From Marinitoga piezophila KA3 (lineage in GTDB: Bacteria; Thermotogota; Thermotogae; Petrotogales; Petrotogaceae): a stretch of 64,000 nt of DNA. The stretch spans positions 992,001-1,056,000 of the forward strand of contig NC_016751.1 in NCBI RefSeq assembly GCF_000255135.1, in the 5' to 3' direction. Every line of letters starts with the position of its first letter. Position 1 is the first letter of the stretch. The notes beneath the pieces are model-generated. The model was given only the letters and a program-made list of their open reading frames with translations. It did not search any database and was not told the DNA's origin. A program made the translations under genes and the position numbers. Positions 1-9,250 of the stretch are shown piece by piece.

Positions 1-2006
1 GAGATGTTTTAGAACAGTTTACCATTGATTTGACAAAAATGGCAGAAGAAAAGAAATTAATGCCTGTTATTGGAAGAGATATTGAAATCCAAAGAACTAT
101 TGAGATATTAAGCAGAAAAACAAAAAACAATCCTGTTCTCGTTGGTGATCCAGGTGTAGGTAAAACAGCTATAGTAGAAGGATTAGCACAGAGAATAGTA
201 AAAGGTGCTGTTCCAGATGCATTAATAGACAAAAGAATTTTACAGCTAGATATGGGTAGATTACTGGCAGGCGCAAAATTCAGAGGAGAATTTGAAGAAC
301 GTCTAAAAAATGTAATCGATGAAGTAAAAAAACAGGGTGATAAAATTATATTATTCATTGATGAATTGCATACAATTATCGGCGCAGGAAAAGCAGAAGG
401 AAATTCGATGGATGCTGCAAATATGTTAAAACCTGATCTTGCACGAGGAGAATTAAGAGTTATAGGTGCAACAACACTTGATGAATATAGACAGTATATT
501 GAAAAAGATAAAGCTCTTGCAAGAAGATTCCAACCTGTTCAGGTTGATGAACCTTCATTAGAAGACGCAATAGAAATCTTGAGAGGTATAAAAGAAACAT
601 TTGAAAAACATCACAATGTTAAAATTTCAGATGAAGCAGTAGTTGCAGCAGTGAAGTTATCACATAGATATATAACAGATAGATTCTTACCAGATAAAGC
701 TATAGATTTAATCGACGAAGCTGCAGCAAAAGCAAGACTTGAAAAGAGCTCTAAATTATCCAATATTAAGAAATTGGAATACGAAGCAAAGGAATTAGAA
801 GAAGAAATTAACGACTTAACAGTAAAAGGAAAATATGAAGAAGCTGCTTTAAAGAAACAAAAATTATTTGAATTGGAAAAAGAAATTGAGAGACTAAAAG
901 AAGAATACGAAAAGGAAAAAGACAAAGAAGAGGAAGAAGTAATTGTAGATGAAGACAAAATTGCAGAAATTATTGAAAAATGGACAGGAATTCCAGCTAA
1001 AAAAATGCTCGAAGAAGAAAGAGAAAAATTACTTAACCTTGAAAAAGAAATACACAAAAGAGTTGTAGGGCAGGAAGATGCTATTGTTAAAGTTGCTCAA
1101 CATATAAGAAAAGCAAGGGCTGGTTTAAAAGATCCAACAAGACCTATAGGTTCATTCTTATTCCTTGGTCCAACTGGAGTTGGTAAAACAGAATTAGCAA
1201 AAGCATTAGCTGAAGTATTATTTGATACAGAAGACGCACTAATCAGAATTGACATGTCTGAATACATGGAAAAGCATGCAGTTTCAAGATTAATTGGTTC
1301 ACCTCCAGGATATGTAGGATATGAAAGAGGAGGTCAATTAACAGAAGCTGTTAGAAGAAAACCGTATTCAGTAATACTAATCGATGAAGTAGAAAAAGCA
1401 CATCCAGATGTATTCAATGTATTATTACAGGTATTAGACGACGGAAGATTAACCGACGGAAAAGGTAATACCGTAGACTTCAGAAATACCATTATTATAA
1501 TGACAAGCAACATCGGTTCTGAAGGGATTTTAAAAACATTAGAACACAAAGGGCACCTTGGATTTGTAAGCGAAGAAGAAAAGGCTTCTACAGAAGAAGA
1601 ACTGGAAAAATTGATAAAAGAAGAATTAAAGAAATTCTTTAGACCGGAATTCCTTAACCGTTTAGATGAAATAGTGGTATTTAAACCATTAACCATAGAA
1701 GAAGTAAAAGAAATTGTTGGAATATTATTAAAACGCACAGAAGAAAGATTAAAAGAAAAAGATATAGAATTAATGATTACAGAAGACGCAAAAGAATATA
1801 TTGCTAAAAAAGGTTATGATAGAATCTTTGGTGCTCGTCCATTAAGAAGAGTTATAGAAAGAGAAATCGAAATGGAATTGGCAAATAAAATAATTGCTGG
1901 CGAAATTCCTCCAAAAAGTAAAGTAATTATTGACTTAAAAGATGATAAATTATTAATCAGAACCAGCAACGGCGAAATAAAACCAAAAGAAGAAAAGAAA
2001 AATTAA
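1..2006 (+). CDS. clpC: ClpC-type AAA+ unfoldase, 5' end outside the window
   Basis: ATP-driven protein unfoldase that feeds substrates to ClpP or acts as a chaperone in the cytoplasm. The reading frame is open to the left edge, so the N-terminal repeat domain is missing; a TTG at 30 is only an internal codon. Visible in order: D1 AAA+ domain with Walker [10 protein letters not shown] and Walker B FIDELH, a short coiled-coil/UVR-like middle region rich in Glu and Lys (about residues 250-300 of the visible part), and D2 with Walker [10 protein letters not shown], Walker [10 protein letters not shown] and the C-terminal Clp D2 small domain. The short middle region points to ClpC rather than ClpB, whose M-domain is longer. 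A strong hairpin terminator follows at once. Confidence 0.93.
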   Translation, partial: DVLEQFTIDLTKMAEEKKLMPVIGRDIEIQRTIEILSRKTKNNPVLVGDPGVGKTAIVEGLAQRIVKGAVPDALIDKRILQLDMGRLLAGAKFRGEFEERLKNVIDEVKKQGDKIILFIDELHTIIGAGKAEGNSMDAANMLKPDLARGELRVIGATTLDEYRQYIEKDKALARRFQPVQVDEPSLEDAIEILRGIKETFEKHHNVKISDEAVVAAVKLSHRYITDRFLPDKAIDLIDEAAAKARLEKSSKLSNIKKLEYEAKELEEEINDLTVKGKYEEAALKKQKLFELEKEIERLKEEYEKEKDKEEEEVIVDEDKIAEIIEKWTGIPAKKMLEEEREKLLNLEKEIHKRVVGQEDAIVKVAQHIRKARAGLKDPTRPIGSFLFLGPTGVGKTELAKALAEVLFDTEDALIRIDMSEYMEKHAVSRLIGSPPGYVGYERGGQLTEAVRRKPYSVILIDEVEKAHPDVFNVLLQVLDDGRLTDGKGNTVDFRNTIIIMTSNIGSEGILKTLEHKGHLGFVSEEEKASTEEELEKLIKEELKKFFRPEFLNRLDEIVVFKPLTIEEVKEIVGILLKRTEERLKEKDIELMITEDAKEYIAKKGYDRIFGARPLRRVIEREIEMELANKIIAGEIPPKSKVIIDLKDDKLLIRTSNGEIKPKEEKKN

Positions 2007-2020
2007 ATAATTCATATTTA

Positions 2021-2047
2021 AAGGCAGGTGCAAAACCTGCCTTTTTA
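2021..2047 (+). terminator. Rho-independent terminator after clpC
   Basis: Perfect stem aaggcaggt / acctgcctt with a short gcaaa loop, followed by a T-run, 15 bases after the clpC stop. Confidence 0.85.
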
Positions 2048-2118
2048 TTATTTATTCTTTAAGGATTTTCCTATCCGTCTATTGAAAAATTAATTAGATT
2101 AAAAAGCGTGGTGATTAG

Positions 2119-3060
2119 ATGAAACATCTAAAATTTCTTTCAATAGTATTTTTAATATATTTATCTACTTTCATATTTGCAAATAACCAGATTACATTAC
2201 CAGCAAGCATAATTTCTATTGATAATATCTTTTCTTTAAAAGATATTTTTCCTGAAATAAAAAATGACAGAACACTTGCTTTCTTTACAGGCGAAACTAT
2301 AACTTATGACGCTTCAAAACTTAAAAATATGATTGAGTCTCTTACAAATTATGAAAATATAACCTTTGAGTCAACCATAATAACAATATTTTATATGCCA
2401 ACTAAAACAAAAAATAATTCTAATTTAAACAAAAATGATACAAAATATATATTGGAAGATTATTTTAAAAATATATTCCTTGAAGATTCAAAAACAGCAA
2501 CTATCAATTCCTTTGAAATAAGCAAGTTTTATACAGACACAAAAGTCTCAACTGTACTTGATATAAATTATCGAAGAACTATGAACAATGTATTTGGTAA
2601 TTTTTTAATACTTGATGATTTTAATAATAAAAAATATATATCCTTCAAAGCAAATGTTTCAAATTATAAAAATGTATTTATAGCAAAAAACAATATAGAT
2701 TATAAAACTCCTTTAAATGATTCACTTTTAGCAACAAAAACCGTTGATATATATTCTCTTAATTTTTCACCACTTATAGTTGAAAAAAAAGATTTAATAA
2801 AATTTCAAGCTAATAGAAAAATAAGAAAAAATGAAATTATTTACGAAAATTCAGTAAAAAAGATACCTGATGTAAAAGCCGGCCAGATAATTCCTGTCGA
2901 AGTTTATGCTTATGGTGTAAAAATATTATCGTGGATGCGCGTTTTAAATGATGCAATAATTGGTGAAATTGTTTCAGGAAGAAATGAAAAAACAGGAGTA
3001 TTAATAACAGGAAAGTTATACAAAGGACCAAAAGTAATTATTGACATAGGAGGTAACTAA
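2119..3060 (+). CDS. flgA: Flagellar P-ring assembly chaperone FlgA
   Basis: Periplasmic chaperone needed to assemble the flagellar P-ring from FlgI. The protein (313 aa) has an N-terminal signal peptide (MKHLKFLSIVFLIYLSTFIFA), a poorly conserved middle, and a C-terminal SAF/FlgA region from about residue 190, where alternating basic and hydrophobic strands end in the typical segment GRNEKTGVLITGKL. It is the first gene of flgA-flgH-flgI-flgJ-like, with one base to flgH, so the four are surely co-transcribed. The ATG follows a GGTGAT site. Divergent outside the C-terminus; the call rests on C-terminal similarity plus context. Confidence 0.85.
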   Translation: MKHLKFLSIVFLIYLSTFIFANNQITLPASIISIDNIFSLKDIFPEIKNDRTLAFFTGETITYDASKLKNMIESLTNYENITFESTIITIFYMPTKTKNNSNLNKNDTKYILEDYFKNIFLEDSKTATINSFEISKFYTDTKVSTVLDINYRRTMNNVFGNFLILDDFNNKKYISFKANVSNYKNVFIAKNNIDYKTPLNDSLLATKTVDIYSLNFSPLIVEKKDLIKFQANRKIRKNEIIYENSVKKIPDVKAGQIIPVEVYAYGVKILSWMRVLNDAIIGEIVSGRNEKTGVLITGKLYKGPKVIIDIGGN

Positions 3061-3061
3061 G

Positions 3062-3673
3062 ATGAAAAGGATTTCGTTTATTATCATGATAATCTTATTA
3101 TCAACATTTTCATTTTCGGATTCATTATGGAAAAAAGCCCATACAAAAAATTTATACTCAAATCCAGAAAAGGTATATTCCCTGGGAGATATTATAACAG
3201 TAGCTGTTTCTGAAGCACCATCTTTAAGTTTATCAGATAACAACCCTGATCCTTTTTCTGGTGTAATGGGAACAGTTGGCGCAATATTTAATACAATAGG
3301 AAATCTTGATCTAACTAAATTTTTACCTCTTGGCGCAAATTCTCCAGATAAGGTTAGCGTTTCAAATAAAAAAACCTCTTCTCAAAGTCAGGCAAAGGTT
3401 AGTTTATATGTTTCTGCAAAAGTAGTTGAGGTCTTAGATAATGGCATTGTAAAAATATACGGAGAAAAGGAATTTAAGGTAGATTCACAGAAAAAGATAA
3501 TGATAATAGAAGGTTATGTTGATCCGCAATATATTAAAGATGGCGTTATAGACTCTAAAAATCTTGCTGAAGCAAAAATATGGTATCAGGGAGATACTGA
3601 TTTACAAAAAAATCCCAACAAAAAAACATGGTTGGCATGGATGCTTTCTGGAATATCAAATCTATTCTTTTAA
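3062..3673 (+). CDS. flgH: Flagellar L-ring protein FlgH
   Basis: FlgH forms the outer-membrane L-ring around the flagellar rod. The 203-aa protein has a signal peptide ending near SFSDS, then the family pattern: SLGDIITVAVSE (about residues 40-51), a Gly/Leu-rich linker, and the C-terminal half with AKVSLYVSAKVVEVLDNGIVKIYGEKE and the closing segment near IEGYVDPQYI. FlgH of proteobacteria is a lipoprotein, but this protein contains no cysteine at all, so lipid anchoring is not possible as read. It lies between flgA and flgI in the normal order. Confidence 0.9.
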   Translation: MKRISFIIMIILLSTFSFSDSLWKKAHTKNLYSNPEKVYSLGDIITVAVSEAPSLSLSDNNPDPFSGVMGTVGAIFNTIGNLDLTKFLPLGANSPDKVSVSNKKTSSQSQAKVSLYVSAKVVEVLDNGIVKIYGEKEFKVDSQKKIMIIEGYVDPQYIKDGVIDSKNLAEAKIWYQGDTDLQKNPNKKTWLAWMLSGISNLFF

Positions 3674-3682
3674 GGGGTGACT

Positions 3683-4675
3683 ATGGTGAAAAAAACTTTT
3701 ATTATATTTAGCTTAATTATAATGCTTTATTCTATATCTTTTTCAGCTGTAAGATTAAAAGATATTGCCTATTTTAGAGGTGCAAGAGATAATCAGTTAT
3801 TTGGAATTGGTGTGGTAACAGGATTAAATGGCACAGGAGATTCAGGGAAGGTTACATCAGAATTACTATCAAATATGATGAAAAATCTTAACATCAATAT
3901 TCAAAATTCATTCACAACAAAAAATTCGGCTATTGTTTTTGTTTTTGCTGATATACCGGCTTTTTATAAAGAAGGTATGAAACTGGATGTTGTTGTAACA
4001 GCTGCAGGAGATTCAAAAAGCCTTGAAGGAGGATATTTAATACAAACTCCTTTATACGGTGCAGACGGTCAGGTGTATGCTGTTGCTCAGGGAAGTGTAA
4101 TTACAGGTGGTGTAGAAGTTAGCAATACTGCAAACCTTCAAAAGAGAAACAAGGTAAACGGTACAATTCCCCAGGGAGCAATAGTAGAAAATGAAATACC
4201 TGCAAATATCGTTTCAAATGATACTGTAACAGTGCTACTCAGAAACCCCGATATAACAACAGCAGCAAGAACAGCATTATCAATTAATGCTCAATTTGGT
4301 CAAAAATTAGCTAAGGCTATGGATCCTTCTGCTATACGTGTAAAAATACCTGATGTTTTCTCAGACGATTTAATTTCATTCCTCGCATTAATAGAAGATG
4401 TTGAAATTGATCCAGATTCAAAAGCAAAAATTGTTATAAACGAAAAAACAGGAACTATAGTATTTGGCGGAAATGTAAAAATAGCAGATTTTACTATAAG
4501 TTATGGTAATTTTGTTATTACTGTTAATAATGGAAAAGTGGGAGATAGTGATGCAACTATATATAATTTGGTCAATGCATTAAAAGCAGCAGGTGCAACT
4601 CCCCAAGATATAATCGCTATTATACAAAATCTTTCATCTGCCGGATATTTATATGCTGAACTGGTGGTGATATAA
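3683..4675 (+). CDS. flgI: Flagellar P-ring protein FlgI
   Basis: FlgI builds the periplasmic P-ring. A GTG at 3677 is in frame, but the ATG at 3683 is preferred because it sits five bases after AAGGGGTG. The protein (330 aa from this start) shows a signal peptide, then RLKDIAYFRGARDNQLFGIGVVTGLNGTGDSG-type family sequence, NMMKNLNI, the central SLEGGYLIQTPLYGADGQVYAVAQG block and the C-terminal APQDIIAI-like region (here ATPQDIIAIIQ). The length is close to family norm. It overlaps the next gene by one base (TAATG), which indicates translational coupling. Confidence 0.95.
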   Translation: MVKKTFIIFSLIIMLYSISFSAVRLKDIAYFRGARDNQLFGIGVVTGLNGTGDSGKVTSELLSNMMKNLNINIQNSFTTKNSAIVFVFADIPAFYKEGMKLDVVVTAAGDSKSLEGGYLIQTPLYGADGQVYAVAQGSVITGGVEVSNTANLQKRNKVNGTIPQGAIVENEIPANIVSNDTVTVLLRNPDITTAARTALSINAQFGQKLAKAMDPSAIRVKIPDVFSDDLISFLALIEDVEIDPDSKAKIVINEKTGTIVFGGNVKIADFTISYGNFVITVNNGKVGDSDATIYNLVNALKAAGATPQDIIAIIQNLSSAGYLYAELVVI

Positions 4676-4947
4676 TGAATATTTCATCAATAACATTAAA
4701 TGGCGCTCCAAAGGATTATCATAATCTAAAAAAAGAAGAAGTTGCTGCAGAATTGGTAAGTTCAGTATTCTCAAAAGTATTTAAAGATATGTATAACTCA
4801 AAGGCATTTGAAAACACCTTACTTCCAAAATCTAATACAGAGAAATGGTTTAATGATATGATTATCGATCAATATTCAGTACTAATAGCAAAAAACAACA
4901 TGAAACCTCTTATAAACGACATCCTAAAAGCTTATCAAAAACCTTGA
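4675..4947 (+). CDS. flgJ: FlgJ-like rod-binding protein, short form
   Basis: A 90-aa protein matching only the N-terminal rod-binding half of FlgJ (PF10135-like): FSKVFKDMYNSKAF, the proline segment, then NDMIIDQYSVLIAKN. The C-terminal muramidase half of enterobacterial FlgJ is absent, as in many bacteria where peptidoglycan opening is done by a separate enzyme. Its ATG overlaps the flgI stop. It presumably helps rod assembly in the periplasm, although no clear signal peptide is visible. A terminator follows at once, ending the operon. Confidence 0.75.
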   Translation: MNISSITLNGAPKDYHNLKKEEVAAELVSSVFSKVFKDMYNSKAFENTLLPKSNTEKWFNDMIIDQYSVLIAKNNMKPLINDILKAYQKP

Positions 4948-4975
4948 GGAAACCATAATGGTTTCCTCATTTATA
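4946..4975 (+). terminator. Terminator of the flgA-flgH-flgI-flgJ operon
   Basis: Nine-base perfect stem gaggaaacc / ggtttcctc with loop ataat, overlapping the stop codon. The T-run behind it is weak (atttatatt). Confidence 0.65.
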
Positions 4976-5029
4976 TTATAAATTTATTTTTCAAAAATTT
5001 AATTTATATGTTAATTTTTTCATAATCAT

Positions 5030-5058
5030 CACTTTAAATTTTTATTTTATGATATAAT
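5030..5058 (+). promoter_or_regulatory. Probable sigma-A promoter for the 5100 gene
   Basis: Good -10 TATAAT at 5053-5058 about 40 bases before the start codon. No clear -35 is seen at the expected spacing (cacttt). Confidence 0.4.
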
Positions 5059-5099
5059 TAAATTGATTTTATTAATTATTAAAATTATGGAGGTGGAGC

Positions 5100-6401
5100 A
5101 TGAAAAAGGTTTTACTTGTATTTACCATTCTTATCATTTCATTGAGTATTTTTGCTGATATTTATCAATTAATTCCGGAAAATTCCAAAACAGTTTTTGT
5201 TTTTCACAATGCACAAAAAGTATATGAAGACTTAAAAACAGTTAATTCATTTGGAACTGTATTGGACGATCCGCTATATGCAGAAACATATGCTGTCGCA
5301 TATATCGATGCTATAGCTCAATCTCTGGAAATGGAAAGCTCTGATATATACGATGCATTTAAAAATAACATTGCTTTTTTTGTAGTTGAACCTGAAGATA
5401 ACAATTACGATTTCGGTATTATACTCGGTCCTTTAAACGATGGCGAAAAGTTTGTTGAAGTATTCAAAAAATTAGCAGATACATTAATCCCTACAGACGA
5501 TGTAAATCTTAACCTCAGCTATATAGTTAAAAAAAGCGATTTACAGGATTATTTAATCATTACATCAAATGGTGATTTTTACAACAATACAAAAATTGGT
5601 TATACGCCTAAAAAACGATTTAATGATACAGGTATTTATGAAGAAATTCAAACAAGCAGCTTAAACGGTTATGGATTCTCATATATAAAAGATTCTATCT
5701 TATATGGAAAATTCTATATCCTGGATAATATACCTGAAAATATAAAAGACTCATTTAATTACGAAACAGATAATTTCTATGGATTATATTATTCAAAAAC
5801 AAATTATATTCCAAAAGATTTTGATACAAATATCCCAGGTTTAAATATCTCCGGCGATACAATAAAAGATATATTAAACAAATCAAATTGGGTTGAGCAA
5901 AACATGAATATGAATATAAATAGCGATGAAGAAACTGGAGAAATAAATATAGATCTTATCTTCTCTTTGGTCGCCAACACTGGATTAACAATTAAAGAAG
6001 TTGAAGATATTCTTTCAAAAAATGATACCACATACAAAGTAATATCAGATAATTATATAAAAATCGAAGAAAATGTAGAAGACAAAGAATTAAGCATATA
6101 TATATGGAAGGATGGAGATTTATTATACGTTTCAAACAAAGAAAAAGAAGAAGTTTATAAATTCCAGAAATCAAAAGAAAAATTATCTCAAAACAAAGTA
6201 TACAATGAATTAAAAAACAAGGTTCCAAATCCACAATTTAGCATAATGTTCTTTGATTTAAAAAATATAATAAAATTTGCAGAAGATTATCTTGGGATTT
6301 CAGGATTAACAGAAAAAAATTATGGCGGATTGGCATCTGCTATATTAACAAAGGATGTTGAAGGAAATCCTGTAGTTGAAATTAATTTTGTTATGAAATA
6401 A
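5100..6401 (+). CDS. Secreted protein, possibly DUF3352-like
   Basis: Function not recognised. The 433-aa protein starts behind GGAGGTGGAGC and has a clear signal peptide (MKKVLLVFTILIISLSIFA). The mature part opens with LIPENSKTVFVFHNAQKVYEDL, a pattern seen in DUF3352-type proteins, where a protein 'too visible to be cytoplasmic' folds as repeated alpha/beta units; I rate that match as weak. It has no cysteine, no membrane segment besides the signal, and many Asp, Asn and Lys. It is transcribed alone, from its own promoter to a bidirectional terminator. Most likely a periplasmic or toga-associated soluble protein. Confidence 0.7.
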   Translation: MKKVLLVFTILIISLSIFADIYQLIPENSKTVFVFHNAQKVYEDLKTVNSFGTVLDDPLYAETYAVAYIDAIAQSLEMESSDIYDAFKNNIAFFVVEPEDNNYDFGIILGPLNDGEKFVEVFKKLADTLIPTDDVNLNLSYIVKKSDLQDYLIITSNGDFYNNTKIGYTPKKRFNDTGIYEEIQTSSLNGYGFSYIKDSILYGKFYILDNIPENIKDSFNYETDNFYGLYYSKTNYIPKDFDTNIPGLNISGDTIKDILNKSNWVEQNMNMNINSDEETGEINIDLIFSLVANTGLTIKEVEDILSKNDTTYKVISDNYIKIEENVEDKELSIYIWKDGDLLYVSNKEKEEVYKFQKSKEKLSQNKVYNELKNKVPNPQFSIMFFDLKNIIKFAEDYLGISGLTEKNYGGLASAILTKDVEGNPVVEINFVMK

Positions 6402-6414
6402 TACTCCTATAAAT

Positions 6415-6448
6415 AAAAAAGCTGGTTCATTTTCGAACCAGCTTTTTA
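6415..6448. terminator. Bidirectional terminator between convergent genes
   Basis: Stem gctggttc / gaaccagc flanked by an A-run on the left and a T-run on the right, so it can stop transcription from both sides. Confidence 0.85.
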
Positions 6449-6452
6449 TTAT

Positions 6453-6782
6453 TTAAGCTTCTTCAACAGTATCTACAATTTTAACGATTTTATCGAGCTT
6501 TGTCATTTCAAAAATCTTTCTAACCTGTGATTGTAATCCTGCTAAAACAAGTTCTTTATTAAGATTTCTTGCTTCTTTTAATAAACTTACAACTGCCCCT
6601 AATCCAGCACTGTCAATATATGAAACCGCTGACATATCAATCACAAACTTAGTAAATTTAGGTTCAGCAAATTTCTCTTTTACCTTTTGTTTAAACGTTG
6701 CGGAATGATAAGCATCAATTTCACCTTCAACCTTTATTAAATAATAGGAGTCCTTTTCTGAGAAATCAACTGTGAAATCCAT
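6453..6782 (-). CDS. STAS-domain anti-sigma factor antagonist
   Basis: Single-domain STAS protein (109 aa) of the SpoIIAA/RsbV type. Family members bind an anti-sigma kinase and release a sigma factor when unphosphorylated. The motif YIDSAGLGAV places the phosphorylatable serine at Ser58, the same position number as in SpoIIAA. The start ATG lies behind GGAGGTGG. No cognate anti-sigma kinase or sigma factor lies in this window, so the partner is unknown; Thermotogota have such STAS proteins without sporulation. It sits between two flagellar gene groups, which could hint at a link to motility, but this is only context. Confidence 0.88.
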   Translation of the reverse strand: MDFTVDFSEKDSYYLIKVEGEIDAYHSATFKQKVKEKFAEPKFTKFVIDMSAVSYIDSAGLGAVVSLLKEARNLNKELVLAGLQSQVRKIFEMTKLDKIVKIVDTVEEA

Positions 6783-6826
6783 TATTCCACCTCCATAATC
6801 ATGTACTATTAAGATATCTCAACGAT

Positions 6827-6854
6827 ATTATACCATATTTTTTTTCAGATTCAA
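6827..6854 (-). promoter_or_regulatory. Promoter of the STAS gene
   Basis: On the minus strand TTGAAT, 16-base spacer, TATAAT, 45 bases before the start codon. Confidence 0.6.
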
Positions 6855-6907
6855 AAACATTTAAAAAAAGATAATTTTATTCGAATAAATAAATTTAAAT
6901 AGATAAC

Positions 6908-6936
6908 TTGATTTTTATAAAAAAATAGTATATAAT
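6908..6936 (+). promoter_or_regulatory. Promoter of the 6984-8373 membrane gene pair
   Basis: TTGATT, 17-base spacer, TATAAT, followed by AAGGAGGGG at 6971-6979 before the first start codon. Confidence 0.7.
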
Positions 6937-6983
6937 ATTAATGATTATAAATCAAATACTTAATATTTTTAAGGAGGGGTTTT

Positions 6984-7421
6984 ATGAAATTTATTCCTGT
7001 ATTTTTTATGGCTTTAGGATTATTTATTATTACTTCAATTACAATAAGCTGGCCTACATCTTTTTTGATAATCTTTGAAATACTCTTTGGAATTTTTGCA
7101 TTAATATTTCCATTTCTTGGAAACAAAAATACTGTACTTGAACTTTCAACAGATGGCGAAAAGGTAACATTAAGGGGTGAAGAAGCCGAAGAAATAATAG
7201 ATGATATAACAGAAAATCTATGGAATAAACGTTTTTTAACCTCAAAAAATCGAAAAATAAAGTTTGTATCAGATTTGATTTTTGGTTTATTAACAGGACC
7301 TATATTACTACTCGATGCATTTGATATATATAACTTTAATTTTGGATATAAAGATATTTTTTTTGTGATAGTCGGCGCATGGTTAATATCCTATGGAATA
7401 ACAAAAATCTTAAAACGATAA
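6984..7421 (+). CDS. Small membrane protein of unknown function
   Basis: Not recognised. The 145-aa protein has two N-terminal hydrophobic segments (about residues 3-22 and 26-45), a charged cytoplasmic stretch with an acidic cluster (GEEAEEIIDDITENLW), and two more membrane segments (about 93-110 and 123-140), so probably four transmembrane helices. It lies 13 bases before a second membrane protein and shares its promoter. The pair may work together, for example as a membrane-stress sensor, but no direct evidence supports that. Confidence 0.65.
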   Translation: MKFIPVFFMALGLFIITSITISWPTSFLIIFEILFGIFALIFPFLGNKNTVLELSTDGEKVTLRGEEAEEIIDDITENLWNKRFLTSKNRKIKFVSDLIFGLLTGPILLLDAFDIYNFNFGYKDIFFVIVGAWLISYGITKILKR

Positions 7422-7434
7422 GCGGGGTGGGACA

Positions 7435-8373
7435 ATGATATACGGCATATTATTTATAATTTTAGGAGCTTTAATATTATTATCTCTTTCAGGAAATATT
7501 ATAACAATAGGAATTATTATAAAAGGTTTTTTAGCCGCAGCAAGTATTGTATTTGGTATTTCAAATTTTAAGAAAAAAACAGAAGAAGCCCTTGCTTCAG
7601 TTATATTTGGCCTCTTACTTGTAATTGATATCACAATCGGATTTAAAAATCCTCTTTCCTTTGGTGATGTATTTATGCTCTATATTGGAAGTTTATTATT
7701 TTCCGCCGGATTAATTGGAATCTTTTCATTTAAAGTTTCTATATCCATGAAAAAAAACGATAAAACACAGGAAGAAAAAGTTTTTACGCCTGAAAAAAAT
7801 TCTGAATTAAAAGTTTATATTGATACCAGCTGGAGTGATAATAGCGTAACACTAAACGAAGACGAAAAAAATAAAATTAAAGTTATCGAATCCTATAAAA
7901 ATTCCTTATTTAAAAATTATATTCTTTTTGAAAATAACGAATTAAAGCTTAAAAACAAATTACGTTTTGACTCAATAAAATCCATGGAAAAGATGGCAAA
8001 TATAATAAAAATCCCGGAAAATTATGAAACACATATTGAAATAAATTCAAACACAGGAAATCTATTACTGGATTTATTTGGAATAAACAACAAAATAACA
8101 AAAATTGACGCAAAAGCTTCAAAAATCCATATAATCCCATCTTCAAAGAACGACAGTGAAATTTATATAAAATCATATCTAAGTAACATTATATTTGAAA
8201 TACCAAATGAAGTTTTTGTAATTCTAAAACACAATGGAGAATTTTCCATGAAAGATTTAAATAACTTCATCAAAAAAGATGACAACACATATGTTTCAAA
8301 TAATTTCGAAAACTCCAAATACACATGTACTATCAATTTAGTATCAGAGATGTCAAAGATATCGTCCTTTTAA
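7435..8373 (+). CDS. Membrane protein with LiaF-like layout
   Basis: Not firmly recognised. The first ~110 residues form four hydrophobic segments (starting MIYGILFIILGALILLSLSG), followed by a soluble part of about 200 residues rich in beta strands, with short repeats of the type KLKNKLRFDS, NTGNLLLDLFG and KASKIHIIPSS. That layout (four-helix membrane part plus C-terminal beta-solenoid or 'toast-rack' domain) resembles LiaF/DUF4097-type proteins that regulate envelope stress systems. No sensor kinase is next to it. Second gene of a two-gene unit; terminator at its stop codon. Confidence 0.6.
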   Translation: MIYGILFIILGALILLSLSGNIITIGIIIKGFLAAASIVFGISNFKKKTEEALASVIFGLLLVIDITIGFKNPLSFGDVFMLYIGSLLFSAGLIGIFSFKVSISMKKNDKTQEEKVFTPEKNSELKVYIDTSWSDNSVTLNEDEKNKIKVIESYKNSLFKNYILFENNELKLKNKLRFDSIKSMEKMANIIKIPENYETHIEINSNTGNLLLDLFGINNKITKIDAKASKIHIIPSSKNDSEIYIKSYLSNIIFEIPNEVFVILKHNGEFSMKDLNNFIKKDDNTYVSNNFENSKYTCTINLVSEMSKISSF

Positions 8374-8405
8374 GGCTTTCCAATATGGAAAGCCTTAATT
8401 TTTTA
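8372..8405 (+). terminator. Rho-independent terminator
   Basis: Ten-base perfect stem aaggctttcc / ggaaagcctt, loop aatat, then aattttttag. Confidence 0.85.
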
Positions 8406-8468
8406 GGGAATATTACCTCAATAATAGAAATATATTAATGAGTATATTCGCAGGAGGCGATTTTATAT

Positions 8469-9203
8469 ATGACAAGAGGTTTATATTTCTCAACAATGGG
8501 AATGCTTGCCAACATGGCTCAACTGGATAATATTTCAAATAATCTTGCAAATGCTGATACTGCAGGATATAAAAAAGATGAAATAATGTTTAAAGCCTAT
8601 CTTGAAAAAGAATTTAGAAATTATGATTCTACCGATATAAACCGCGGAAAACATGTTGGTTATATGGAAACTGCTTTAATTGCCGATGAAACAAAACCCA
8701 TATTGGAGCAAGGACAGATAACAACAACAAATAATCCTTTAGATTTTGCAATTTTTGGAGATGGCTTTTTTAAAGTTATGAGAAATAACAACATTTATTA
8801 TTCAAGAAATGGAGAATTCAATAGAAATGATAAAGGATTTTTAGTTACTTCTGAAGGCGATTATGTTTTAGACGAAAATAATAAACCTATACAAATTCCA
8901 CAAAATTTCAATGTTGATGAAAAAGGAAATATTTACAATGGTAATCAATTAACAGGTCAAAAAATAGCAATAGTAAATCTTGAAAACCCTTCAAAATTTG
9001 GAATAAATCTCTTTACAGGAAATGAAATAAAAGCTGATAATTTCAGGATTATTCAGGGAAGTATAGAAAAATCAAATGTGAATACCTTAAAAGAAATGAT
9101 AAATCTTATAAATGCTAATAGAGCATTTAATATTTTAGAAAAATCTGTAACTACCCAGGACACAATGACAGGTAAGGTAATAGAAAGCGCTCAAAGAATT
9201 TAA
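8469..9203 (+). CDS. flgF: Flagellar rod protein FlgF/FlgG family
   Basis: Rod protein of the flagellar basal body. The 244-aa protein has the conserved N-terminus with NISNNLANADTAGYKKDE, the central DFAIFGDGFFKVM block and the C-terminal coiled-coil ending (GSIEKSNVNTLKEMINLINA), so it is a complete member of the family. It is shorter than the next gene, flgG, and precedes it, which suggests FlgF for the proximal rod; FlgF and FlgG are hard to tell apart by sequence alone. Preceded by GCAGGAGGCG. Promoter not clear. Confidence 0.88.
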   Translation: MTRGLYFSTMGMLANMAQLDNISNNLANADTAGYKKDEIMFKAYLEKEFRNYDSTDINRGKHVGYMETALIADETKPILEQGQITTTNNPLDFAIFGDGFFKVMRNNNIYYSRNGEFNRNDKGFLVTSEGDYVLDENNKPIQIPQNFNVDEKGNIYNGNQLTGQKIAIVNLENPSKFGINLFTGNEIKADNFRIIQGSIEKSNVNTLKEMINLINANRAFNILEKSVTTQDTMTGKVIESAQRI

Positions 9204-9250
9204 AATAATATAAAATAACCTATTTAAGATAATTCAAGGAGGAAGATATT

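Noticed and set aside
2060-2100. Flagellar sigma-28 promoter before flgA
   Set aside because: A ccgtctat stretch recalls the -10 but the -35 does not fit; too weak to call.
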